Source: CAVPXC01 sp963709505
GTDB lineage: Bacteria; Chloroflexota; Anaerolineae; JAAEKA01
Length of the DNA stretch: 64,000 nt
Direction of reading: 5' to 3'
NCBI GenBank assembly: GCA_963709505.1
Contig: CAVPXC010000002.1
Coordinates: 182,542-246,541 of the forward strand
Positions 35,773 through 44,203 of this stretch are shown one piece after another (the stretch's first letter is position 1; every line of letters begins with the position of its first letter). Both the position numbers and the translations under genes were made by a program. Below the pieces are notes generated by a model, which was not told where the DNA came from, made no database searches, and worked only from the letters and a program-made list of their open reading frames with translations.

Positions 35773-37452
35773 ATGTCCCGACGATCTTTGCTTTGGTTGA
35801 GCACGCTCGTGCTCGTCTTTTCCCTGGTGGCCGGATGCGCAGCGCCCGCCGCGCCGGCGCCCCAGGCCCCCGCACCGGCAGCGACCACAGCCCCTGATCC
35901 CACCCAGGCTCTGGAGCCGGCAGCGACGGCGGTGCCCGAGCCGGCGCCGGTTACAGAACCGGTTTCGCAGACGCTGCGCCTCGCCACTACCACAAGCACT
36001 GCCGACTCCGGCCTATTGGACTTCATCCTGCCCGATTTCGAGCAGAAGTTCGACGCCAAGGTGGACGTGGTGGCAGTTGGCACCGGTCAAGCACTGGAAA
36101 TCGGCAGCAAGGGCGACGCCGATGTCGTTCTGGTGCACAGCCGCAAAGGCGAGGACCAGTTCGTGGCCGACGGGCATGCCAAAGAGCGCTTCGACGTGAT
36201 GTACAATGACTACATCATCGTCGGCCCGGCGGATGATCCCGCCAAGATCGCCGGCATGGCGACGGGCAAGGAAGCTTTCCAGGCCATCGCAGACGCCGAG
36301 GCGGTCTTTGTCAGCCGCGGCGACAAGTCCGGCACCAACACGAAGGAGCTAAGCATCTGGGCCAGCATCCCCATCACCCCAACAGCCGAGATGGGCTGGT
36401 ACAACTCGATCGGCCAAGGTATGGGCGACACCCTGCTCTTCGCCAACGAGCAGCAGGGCTATACCCTGACCGATCGCGGCACCTATTTGTCAATGACGGA
36501 TAAGCTGCCTGATCTCGCGGTGCTGGTCGGCGGCGCCAACCTGACCGAGAACAAGGACAAGGTGCTGCTCAACCCGTACGGCGTGCTGGCCGTCGATCCG
36601 GGTGCACATCCTGGCGTCAATGCCGAGCTGGCGACGCAGTTTGTCGAGTGGCTGCTATCACTCGACACCCAAAAGGTGATCGAGGGTTACGGTGTAGACG
36701 AGTTCGGCCAGCCGCTTTTCTATCCCAGCTCTGAGGAATTCAAAGCCACACGCGATGTGACCATCAAGATCGGCGACAAGTCGCAGACCTTCACACTGGC
36801 TGATCTGCAGGCCCTACCCCAGACTGAGCTCAAGGGTTATGAGGCCACGGGCCACAAGAAAGGGCCGCTGGGCGCCAATGACTGGGCTGGCGTCTCGCTG
36901 AAAGAGCTGATGCTCTTGGTGGACCCGACGATCGCCGACCCGACCAACGATGGAAAGTTCATCGTTGCGACCGCGAGCGACGGGTGGAAGTCCACCCTGC
37001 GCTGGAACCAGCTCTTTGGCGAGCCGCGCGGCGGCCAGGCGCTGGCCGACTCATACGGCTGCTCGGAGTGTCACGGCTACATGGGTGAAGGCACGGCGCC
37101 CAAGGGCAAGCAGCCAACTCCTGCTTTGGCGGGCAAGGGCTTTACTGCAGCGATGCTCGGCGCCATCGTACGTGAAGGGCATGGCGGCATCAATCCTTAC
37201 ACGCCAGAGCAGCTGCCCGACACCGACCTGGAAGAACTCGCTGCCTGGTTCGCCGATCCGACCGCGCCGATCTCCGACACGGCCTATGCGGTTTCGGCGG
37301 AACAGATCGGGGCTTTGCTGGCCCTTGTTCGCAATGGCAATGACATGAACGGCCGCGACGGCTTGATCCAGCTCATCATGCCCATGGACAAGTACACCAG
37401 CCGCTTCGCCCATTGGGTGAAGACGGTTGAAGTCGTGGAGCCGGCGCAGTAG
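35773..37452 (+). CDS. tupA: TupA tungstate-binding lipoprotein fused to a sulfite-oxidase-like domain with inserted cytochrome c
   Basis: The 559-residue protein has a signal peptide and lipobox LVAGC (Cys 22), then an Ala/Pro-rich linker. Residues 66-318 are a complete TupA oxyanion-binding domain (LRLATTTSTADSGLL at 68-82; SRGDKSGTNTKELSIW at 181-196). Residues 328-420 resemble the oxidoreductase molybdopterin-binding domain (TLADLQALPQTELKGYEATG, ANDWAGVSLKELMLLV, VATASDGWKSTLRWNQLFG). Residues 424-528 carry a class I cytochrome c with C430-SE-C433-H434. Residues 529-553 (GLIQLIMPMDKYTSRFAHWV) look like the end of the sulfite-oxidase-like domain, so the heme domain sits inside it. Known TupA proteins are about 270 residues and end after the first domain. 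AGGAGG precedes the ATG. Extracytoplasmic tungstate capture is expected; the redox part is unexplained. Confidence 0.85.
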   Translation: MSRRSLLWLSTLVLVFSLVAGCAAPAAPAPQAPAPAATTAPDPTQALEPAATAVPEPAPVTEPVSQTLRLATTTSTADSGLLDFILPDFEQKFDAKVDVVAVGTGQALEIGSKGDADVVLVHSRKGEDQFVADGHAKERFDVMYNDYIIVGPADDPAKIAGMATGKEAFQAIADAEAVFVSRGDKSGTNTKELSIWASIPITPTAEMGWYNSIGQGMGDTLLFANEQQGYTLTDRGTYLSMTDKLPDLAVLVGGANLTENKDKVLLNPYGVLAVDPGAHPGVNAELATQFVEWLLSLDTQKVIEGYGVDEFGQPLFYPSSEEFKATRDVTIKIGDKSQTFTLADLQALPQTELKGYEATGHKKGPLGANDWAGVSLKELMLLVDPTIADPTNDGKFIVATASDGWKSTLRWNQLFGEPRGGQALADSYGCSECHGYMGEGTAPKGKQPTPALAGKGFTAAMLGAIVREGHGGINPYTPEQLPDTDLEELAAWFADPTAPISDTAYAVSAEQIGALLALVRNGNDMNGRDGLIQLIMPMDKYTSRFAHWVKTVEVVEPAQ

Positions 37453-37520
37453 CTGGTCCAACTGAGTCTCTGATCGGCACTCCCCTATGACCTTGCCGCC
37501 GAGTAGGGTCTCGTCAAAAA

Positions 37521-37609
37521 AGCACGGGCCTTTCTTCCGAGAAAGGTCCGTGCTTGGTTCTCATTACTCCACCAGAATGGACCTTTCTTCCGAGAAAGGT
37601 CCATTCTGG
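37521..37609. repeat. Second pair of TTCTTCCGAGAA-type hairpins
   Basis: Arms AGCACGGGCCTTTCT (37521-37554) and CCAGAATGGACCTTTCT (37572-37609) surround TCCG loops and are separated by GGTTCTCATTACTC. The same family lies at 29832-29921. They stand between tupA and the convergent TetR gene and could terminate both. Confidence 0.7.
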
Positions 37610-37625
37610 TTCTCATCATCTTTCG

Positions 37626-38276
37626 CTATCCTGTACAAGGTATGGCACGGGGTGGTGTTCGTCGCGCCCCTTCGAAGAAAAAGTCCACGAGCCGCGGAGC
37701 CAGCAGCTGTGGATCATTGGCAAACCCCGGGTGAGCCGGTCGTGCCCGGCCGCGCACAAAGGTGTTGACGAGACCGAGAAAGATCCAGGCGTAGAATTCG
37801 GAGTTGCTCTGGCGCAGTTCGCCGCGCTCGATCCCATCATGCATGGCCCTTGACAGAGGGTCGAACAGCTCGCGGCGGAAGCTTTGGTCCATGCTTTCGT
37901 GCAGAGACCGCTCCTTGACGTGCTCCATGTCCCGCATCATGCTGCCGATATCGGTCTTGAATGCAGTGAGCATCGCCTGGGTGAGCTCGGTCAGGCGTTC
38001 GACCAGCGGTGGGTCGGCGTCGAGGATCGAACGAAAGCCGTGTAGCTGGCGCGTCAGAACCTGGATGAAGAGCGTTTCCTTGTTGCCGAAGTAGTAATAG
38101 AGCGTCGGCTTGGTGATGCCACAGCGCTGGCACAGCTCGTCAACCGACGTGCCGCGATAGCCGAGCTGTTGGAACATCCCCCAGGCCTCCTGGAAGATGC
38201 GTTCGGTGTTTTCGTTGGTCGGAATCGCAGGCAGACCGGATTCAATGGGGCGGGTATGTTGATCAGTGATTGCCAT
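37626..38276 (-). CDS. TetR-family transcriptional regulator
   Basis: The N-terminal helix-turn-helix is clear: ERIFQEAWGMFQQLGYRGTS, VDELCQRCGITKPTLYYYFG, NKETLFIQVL. The C-terminal 140 residues form a ligand/dimer domain (MMRDMEHVKERSLHESMDQS) of unidentified ligand. Total length of 216 residues is normal. Two TATACC..GGTATA palindromes 84-131 bases upstream of its start are probable operators shared with the divergent GntR gene. Confidence 0.88.
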   Translation of the reverse strand: MAITDQHTRPIESGLPAIPTNENTERIFQEAWGMFQQLGYRGTSVDELCQRCGITKPTLYYYFGNKETLFIQVLTRQLHGFRSILDADPPLVERLTELTQAMLTAFKTDIGSMMRDMEHVKERSLHESMDQSFRRELFDPLSRAMHDGIERGELRQSNSEFYAWIFLGLVNTFVRGRARPAHPGFANDPQLLAPRLVDFFFEGARRTPPRAIPCTG

Positions 38277-38359
38277 GGTAAGGCGTGCTCTTCAAGTGAA
38301 TGGCATTTGCGAGCGCAATACGAAGTGATCGCGCCAGCACGCCACTTGCCTTTTGTAGT

Positions 38360-38407
38360 GTATACCGAATAGTATACATTTCTGTGACTAATATACCAAT
38401 CGGTATA
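38360..38407. promoter_or_regulatory. Two palindromic operators between the TetR and GntR-type genes
   Basis: GTATACCGAATAGTATAC (38360-38377) and TATACCAATCGGTATA (38392-38407) share TATACC/GGTATA half-sites. Spacing centre to centre is about 31 bases, three helix turns. The divergent layout fits TetR autorepression and control of the 38462 gene. Confidence 0.7.
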
Positions 38408-38461
38408 GAAGCATAAGCCCTGAGGCAGCAGGGTCATGCTTGGAATTGCCGAGTGAGGATC

Positions 38462-39613
38462 ATGGCACTTGGCGAAACCTCGGGCGTGATGTATAACATG
38501 CTCGCAATGGGCGATTTTGATAGAACCCCTCTTTACCTCCAGATAGCCGAATCGATCCGGCAAGAGATCATCTACGGCAGCTTCGGTGCAGGCGATCCTC
38601 TTCCGCCGGTACGGGCTATGGCAGCGCGCTGGCAATGCACGGTTGGCACCGTGCAGCGAGCGTATGCCGAGCTCGCGCGCGAGGGGCTCGTCACCAGCCG
38701 TCCTGGGCAGGGCACCCGCATTACCTCGGCGACCGCGGAGCAACCCGACCGCACTCCTTTACGCCGGGCGACTCTGGCTAACCAGGTGGAGCGCTTCTTG
38801 TTGGATACGATGGCCGCCGGATATCAGGCGGACGAGGTGGAGCAGGCGATGCGTATGGCGTTGGATCGCTGGCACGCGCTGGCGCAAACCACAGCAATTG
38901 CTCCCGAGCATGTGCTGCGTTTCGCCGGCAGCCATGACCCGGCCGTCTCTCTGGTAGCCGCCCGCTTTGGCGAGATTGCCGCTGGGGCGACGCTGCGCCT
39001 GTCCTTCAGCGGCAGTCTCGGCGGTCTGATTGCTCTGGCGCAAGGCGAGGCCGATCTGGCAGGCTGCCATTTGTGGGATGCCGCCACCGACACCTACAAC
39101 ACGCCATTTATCCAGCGTTTGCTGCCAGGCCGGCGAGTGCTTTTGTTGACCTTGGCCCACCGGCGGCTGGGGCTGGTTTTGGCCCCGGGCAACCCGGCTG
39201 GCATCGCCGGTTTGCCGGACCTGGCTCGCGCCGGCGTGCGCTTTGTCAACCGCCAGCCCGGCGCCGGAACGCGGGTCTGGCTGGATGCGCAGTTGCACCG
39301 TTTGGGTATTGATCCCGGACGGGTGAACGGATACGGCGACGAAGCATTGACCCATTCCGAGGTCGCGCGCGCTGTGTCTGGAGGGCATGCAGACGCAGGT
39401 CTTGGCATCGAAGCGGCTGCGTTGGCCTATGGTCTGGCCTTTGTGCCGCTCACGACCGAGCGCTACGACCTGGCGATGTTGCCCGGCGTCTGGCAATCCG
39501 AGCCCGGCCAGGCCTTGCTGCGTTGGTTAAGTACCGATGAAGCTCGCCGGGCCTTCGCTGCACTCGGCGGCTATGAAACCGGGGAGACCGGCCAGACCCG
39601 GTGGGTGGAGTAG
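38462..39613 (+). CDS. GntR-type winged-helix regulator with substrate-binding-like sensor domain
   Basis: Residues about 18-85 are a GntR winged helix (RTPLYLQIAESIRQEIIYGS, GTVQRAYAELAREGLVTSRP, GQGTRIT). From about residue 140 a periplasmic-binding-like sensor domain follows (LRFAGSHDPAVSLVAARFGE, LRLSFSGSLGGLIALAQGEA, LAGCHLWDAATDTYN, RFVNRQPGAGTRVWLD), as found in molybdate- or oxyanion-related regulators. It probably senses tungstate, molybdate or the cofactor and controls the tup operon; that is inference from location and domains. Several ATGs (38462-38507) are possible starts. Single open frame. Confidence 0.75.
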   Translation: MALGETSGVMYNMLAMGDFDRTPLYLQIAESIRQEIIYGSFGAGDPLPPVRAMAARWQCTVGTVQRAYAELAREGLVTSRPGQGTRITSATAEQPDRTPLRRATLANQVERFLLDTMAAGYQADEVEQAMRMALDRWHALAQTTAIAPEHVLRFAGSHDPAVSLVAARFGEIAAGATLRLSFSGSLGGLIALAQGEADLAGCHLWDAATDTYNTPFIQRLLPGRRVLLLTLAHRRLGLVLAPGNPAGIAGLPDLARAGVRFVNRQPGAGTRVWLDAQLHRLGIDPGRVNGYGDEALTHSEVARAVSGGHADAGLGIEAAALAYGLAFVPLTTERYDLAMLPGVWQSEPGQALLRWLSTDEARRAFAALGGYETGETGQTRWVE

Positions 39614-39625
39614 CGCACGCCTTCC

Positions 39626-40527
39626 ATGTCGAGACCGCATCCGAAGACATTCCCTCGAAGCCCCCAGGGCCAACCAACCCGAGGCAAAACCGCTCGCAAC
39701 CGCCTGCGGCGAGTTCGACAACTTCGTCATCCAGTACGATCCGGCACTCCTGCGTCGGGAGGACGGACTGTTCAAGGGCGCGTTCTTCGTCGACCTGGGC
39801 TACGGCACGGAGCCGCTTACAACGCTGGAAAGCGCCGAGCGCTTCCGCCGGCTCAACCCGCGGCTGCCGGTGTTGGGGGTTGAGATCGATCCTTCCCGCG
39901 TGGCCGCGGCCCTGCCCTACGCCGGCGATTTGACCCACTTCCGGATCGGCGGCTTCAATGTACCGCTGCGCCAGCGCGCGGATGGCTCGATGGAGACCGT
40001 GCGGCTGATCCGAGCACTCAACGTGCTGCGACAGTACGAGGAAAACGAGGTGCCGACGGCCTGGTCGATGCTGGCTCACAGCCTGGTGCCCGGCGGGCTG
40101 CTCGTCGATGGGACCTCCGAGCCGTTCGGGCGTCTTTGGGTGGCGAACCTGCTGCGCAAACCGGCTACAGCGACGCCGAAAGGCGAGCCCGGCGCTGCGG
40201 GAGATCAAGCCCATCTGCTGCAGCAAGAGGGCCTGGTGTTCAGCACTAATTATCGTCTCGGCTTTGATCCTGCCGACTTCCAAGCGGTATTGCCGAAAAA
40301 TCTCATCCATCGAGTTGTGCCGGGTGAAGTCGATCTTCGACTTCTTCGAAGCTTGGAAGCGAGCCGCGCGCGAGACTGCGTCGATGCGCGCTTGGGGACT
40401 CCGCCAATGGTTCATCGCTAGCGCCGAACGGTTGCAGCTCGACGGATATGACCTTCTAATGCGGCGCAAGTTTTTGTCGCGCGGCTATCTCTTGTGGCGT
40501 CTCGGCTCGCATCGGACCCTGCCTTAG
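39626..40527 (+). CDS. Class I SAM-dependent methyltransferase (frameshifted)
   Basis: The N-terminus MSRPHPKTFPRSPQGQPTRG, KTARNRLRRV continues after a one-base shift near 39713 with DNFVIQYDPALLRREDGLFK. SAM-binding-type motifs are FFVDLGYGTEPLTTLE (motif I) and VLGVEIDPSRVAAA. A second frame change near 40330 leads to AWGLRQWFIASAERLQLDGY. Substrate unknown. It starts 12 bases after the GntR stop and is probably co-transcribed. Without the first correction the protein would have no sensible start. Confidence 0.75.
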
Positions 40528-40551
40528 TACAGCATTGCGCAATGCTATACT
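40524..40551 (+). promoter_or_regulatory. Promoter with internal palindrome for the beta-propeller gene
   Basis: TTAGTA (40524-40529), 16 bases, TATACT (40546-40551). The spacer is occupied by the perfect palindrome AGCATTGCGCAATGCT (40531-40546), a probable regulator site. The promoter lies 27 bases before the ATG at 40578. Confidence 0.5.
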
Positions 40552-40577
40552 AAGCAGATGAACTCGACGAGGTTGTT

Positions 40578-43454
40578 ATGGGAAGAATCCTATCCAAGGT
40601 TAGAGCCGTGATATCGCATCCGGCGTTTCTTGTAACGACAGGCGTTTTGTTGCTGGTGTGGCTGCTCACTCGGGACCTGAAGCCCGTGATCGAGCGTGTG
40701 CCAGTAGTCGCGCCCGGTGGAGTCCTCATGATCGAGGGGCGGGGGTTTGGCAGCCGTCGGGGTGGCAGCAGCGTCTTGGTGACAACTGAAGACGGCGTCC
40801 CGACCGGCGTGGAGTTGTACGCGTGGATGAACGAAACGATCAGCGCGCCGGCGCCTGCCGTCGGCGGCACGGTGCAGGTCGTCCGTAAGCTACCTATGTT
40901 CACGCTTCAGTCCGAAGTGGTGCCTTTCGTCGTGCAGTCACCGGGTCTCCCTTCGCAGCCCTACGGCTATCAGGTGCCGGTCGAGCCGGAGTCGCCCTGG
41001 CCTACGTTTCGTCGCGACCGTCGCAACACGGGGCGCAGCGAACTTCCCGCACTCTATGCCAGCGATCAGCCGTGGTCGTTTCGTACACGTAAGGGCGTCT
41101 TCTCCACTCCAGTGATCGGCGGCGACGGCACGGTGTACGTTGGGTCAGCGGACCACAACTTCTACGCAATCAATCCGGATGGAAGCCAGAAGTGGGCTGT
41201 GGAGACAGGTGAGATCATCGATTCGGCCGGCGCGCTGCCCAGATCGGACGGCCAGACTGCTGAGCGTACGGTAATCTTCCCCTCGGGTGACGGCTATCTC
41301 TACACCGTCAAAGCAGAAGACGGTTCTCTGGTCGATAAGTTCGATGCCCGCGTCGCCACGCGCGAGAGTTACAACAACTGGTTCGAGGGCAACGTGGCGA
41401 TCGGGTTCGACGAAACCGTCTACGCGGGCAACACCAACTTCAACTACTACGCGATCGACCCCAACGGCGAACTGAAATGGGTCTATGAAACCGGCGCTAA
41501 CAATTGGTCGAACGCCGCCCTGGCGGACGACGCGACGATCTTCTGGGGATCCAATGATACCTACGTGCGCGGCGTTGATCCGGCCGGCGTTGAGAAATGG
41601 CGCGAGATGACCCTGGGCTTCATTGCCGCATCAGCTGCGGTTGGTTCTGACGGCACAGTTTATATGCCTTCTTTCGACAGCTATCTCTATGCGCTTGACC
41701 CCTCGTCCGGCAAGGTCCAATGGAAGTTCAAAACCAACGACCACATCTACAGCTCTGTGGCGCTGGGCGCTGATCAGGTGGGCAATACCAACGCCATCTA
41801 TTTTGGTTCCACCGATGGCATGTTCTATGCAGTCGACCCAAGCGGCGAACTCCTTTGGACCTACGACACAGGCGATTCCATTCGTTCGTCGCCGGCAATT
41901 GGCAAGACACCCGATGGCCAGAACGATATCGTCTACTTCGGCGCGGGCAACGGTAAGCTGTACGCGCTCAACGCATCCGACGGCACTCGGCGTTGGTCCT
42001 TCGACACGACGCCCGACGATCCTGAGCTGGTAGATCGCAACGATCTCAACGGATCCCCTGCGCTTGGAAAGAATGGGATCGTCATTGGCGGTGAGCATGG
42101 CAACGTTTGGTACATGCCGTACGATTTCTGCTTGAACAACCTGGACGCGCGCTGCAGCACCGATTCCTCCGAGGACTTGCCCGCTGACGCGACCGGCTTT
42201 TTCTACGTAACGCCCGGTGGCAGCACCGTGCTCACCGGCACACCGGAGATCCCCATCGCCAGCATTGTGACCCTGCGGTTGCTGCTGCGAGAGAACGGCG
42301 AGACCGTCGACGCCTGGGTGTGCAACAGCCCGGTCGGGTGCCTCGGCGACGCACTGACCGTGCGCGCCGAGCCGCCTTTCCCCATGCGGGTCGAGAAGTC
42401 GGCCGACGGGCATTTCCTGCACATAATCCCGGAAGACTTCTTGCAACCAGGCACAGAATACACCCTGACCGTGGAGAGCAACGTCTATGCGGGCGGCTTG
42501 CCGGTAGGCAATCTGACACTGGGCGGCAAGAAGCGCGCGCGGATCGAGGACATGGTCACGCTGCGAACACGAGCGACTAGCGGGGAGGCTCTTCCGATGA
42601 AGCTAGGTGATGACGAAGTCACGGCGCTTGAATGGACCCGTTTGGCCGTGCCCATTCCACCCATGATGCCCAGCCTGAACCAGATTGGCTTTGACTATCT
42701 CGACTGGATTATCGGGGCAGTCGACATAACCGAACCTGACACCCAAGGCGGTGGAAAGGCCACCTTATGGGCAATCGGAGCCAAGCGTGACAGTGAGGGA
42801 CGGCTGGTAGCTGACCCGGAATCCGACTTCACCTTACCGCTGAGTGGTCGCTATCAGGACAATGCCTTTATCCTGACAGACCAGGACTTCGTCATGCCGG
42901 TCACCGGCATTCCGATCCCCTTCAACTTGTTCGAGCTACGCGGTCAGTTAGGCGATGATCTGCGCGTGGAGCCTGGCGCTACCGTTTATGCCGACACCGA
43001 AGCCCTATCGATCCCCACGTTTGGTCCTTACTTGGTCATCGCTGGGTTGGCCAACAACTGGTTTGAGAAATTGCTGGTTGCAGGCACGTACCTGACTCGC
43101 CCCTACGAGGCGGGCCCCGCCAACCTCCGACCAGACGGCTTGACCGTCACGTCGGTGGACTATACACCTGCGACGGAGAAACAGGCAGGCCAGGTTACCG
43201 CGAAGTTCGAGCTGGCAGCCGGCACCAGCTACAGGCTTGACGAGCACCGTCCAGGCATCCTGTTGATGGATACTGATCAAACTCAAGCGGTCTACCTGGA
43301 CTATCACAACAATCTGAGCAGCACTGCCGACGCGTCCGGCAACGTTGCCACGGTCACGCTCACGATCCCCCCCGGCACAGTGCTCCCGGAGCAGATGGAC
43401 GCCATTGTCGTTGCGGACGTTTTTCCTCTATACCGGAAGTCAGTGGCATCGTAG
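40578..43454 (+). CDS. Membrane-anchored PQQ-like beta-propeller protein
   Basis: A 958-residue intact protein. Residues 15-30 (PAFLVTTGVLLLVWLL) are an N-terminal membrane anchor. An IPT/Ig-like domain (APGGVLMIEGRGFGSRRGGS) follows, then RDRRNTGRSE and at least seven propeller blades of the form DGTVYVGSADHNFYAINPDG and SQKWAVETG, the PQQ/BamB-like repeat. The C-terminal 450 residues are Ig-like (TPEIPIASIVTLRLLL; DFLQPGTEYTLTVESNVYAG). It is probably extracytoplasmic and mediates binding; enzyme activity is not evident. Confidence 0.75.
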   Translation: MGRILSKVRAVISHPAFLVTTGVLLLVWLLTRDLKPVIERVPVVAPGGVLMIEGRGFGSRRGGSSVLVTTEDGVPTGVELYAWMNETISAPAPAVGGTVQVVRKLPMFTLQSEVVPFVVQSPGLPSQPYGYQVPVEPESPWPTFRRDRRNTGRSELPALYASDQPWSFRTRKGVFSTPVIGGDGTVYVGSADHNFYAINPDGSQKWAVETGEIIDSAGALPRSDGQTAERTVIFPSGDGYLYTVKAEDGSLVDKFDARVATRESYNNWFEGNVAIGFDETVYAGNTNFNYYAIDPNGELKWVYETGANNWSNAALADDATIFWGSNDTYVRGVDPAGVEKWREMTLGFIAASAAVGSDGTVYMPSFDSYLYALDPSSGKVQWKFKTNDHIYSSVALGADQVGNTNAIYFGSTDGMFYAVDPSGELLWTYDTGDSIRSSPAIGKTPDGQNDIVYFGAGNGKLYALNASDGTRRWSFDTTPDDPELVDRNDLNGSPALGKNGIVIGGEHGNVWYMPYDFCLNNLDARCSTDSSEDLPADATGFFYVTPGGSTVLTGTPEIPIASIVTLRLLLRENGETVDAWVCNSPVGCLGDALTVRAEPPFPMRVEKSADGHFLHIIPEDFLQPGTEYTLTVESNVYAGGLPVGNLTLGGKKRARIEDMVTLRTRATSGEALPMKLGDDEVTALEWTRLAVPIPPMMPSLNQIGFDYLDWIIGAVDITEPDTQGGGKATLWAIGAKRDSEGRLVADPESDFTLPLSGRYQDNAFILTDQDFVMPVTGIPIPFNLFELRGQLGDDLRVEPGATVYADTEALSIPTFGPYLVIAGLANNWFEKLLVAGTYLTRPYEAGPANLRPDGLTVTSVDYTPATEKQAGQVTAKFELAAGTSYRLDEHRPGILLMDTDQTQAVYLDYHNNLSSTADASGNVATVTLTIPPGTVLPEQMDAIVVADVFPLYRKSVAS

Positions 43455-43508
43455 ACAGGTGTCGTCTGGAGTTGATGTAGGCTGTCTACGATAGCATGTC
43501 AGTGCGCA

Positions 43509-44028
43509 TCATGCTCTGCTTTTCGTTCGATCGATCCGCCGCTGCAAGTAGGGCGAGAAATAGCCGGCGTAGCGGGCCTGCAGCTCCGGTCGGTGCCAGT
43601 CGTCGCCGGTAATGCGGCCACGGCAAGTCGGCGTGCCGCAGCCGCACTCGAATTCGTCGTAGGAGCTGCCGTCGCACATCGCGTAGTCGATGCAGATTTC
43701 ATCACCGGGCGCCAGACTCGCGCAGGGCCACCACGCCGATTTGCCCGCTCATGCCAGCCGTGGGTAAACACGAGTGGTTGAGATAGTCGGAGGTTTCAAG
43801 GTCACCCAGCGTCACCATGTACAGCCCTTCTTCGATCTGGATCGAGAACCGGCGGTGGCTGGTCGGGACCAGTTCCAGCTGCTCCTGGTCGACGATATCG
43901 CCGGTGAACAGCAGCAGCAGGCTGCCGGCCGGGATCGGCGCGGTGGCGTAGATGCCGAAATCGCCTTTGTCGGATTGCGGACGAAGCTCGAGCAAGGGAG
44001 ATGAGTAGGAGCGGAATGGGTTGGTCAT
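43509..44028 (-). CDS. SET-domain protein lysine methyltransferase (frameshifted)
   Basis: The SET domain starts GDFGIYATAPIPAGSLLLLF and contains the SAM/catalytic block DYLNHSCLPTAG, then after a frame change near 43705 PGDEICIDYAMCDGSSYDEF with the post-SET cysteine cluster ECGCGTPTCRGRI. The C-terminus ends ARYAGYFSPYLQRRIDRTKS. The full 173-residue protein is small but complete. SET proteins methylate lysine in proteins; bacterial targets are mostly unknown. It is convergent with the beta-propeller gene. Confidence 0.8.
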
Positions 44029-44065
44029 GAAGAGAAATCCTTTGTGAGCTTTGGGGTGGAGGGGC

Positions 44066-44203
44066 GGAATATCACAGCGAATGGGGACAGCGAATGCGGA
44101 GAGCGGAAGACGGATGGGAAGTGGTGAATGATCCGCGATCGATTACTTACCCTTCTGTCCTCCGGTCTCCGCATTCGTCGTCCGAATTCGTTGTGATATT
44201 CCG
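44066..44203. repeat. Inverted pair of the ATATCACAACGAATG family
   Basis: GGAATATCACAGCGAATGGG at about 44066-44085 and, inverted, TTCGTTGTGATATTCC at about 44188-44203 enclose GCGAATGCGGAG and CTCCGCATTCGTCG. The stop codon and last 18 codons of the EamA gene lie inside the element. Other copies are at 8-35 and 63654-63833. Confidence 0.7.
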
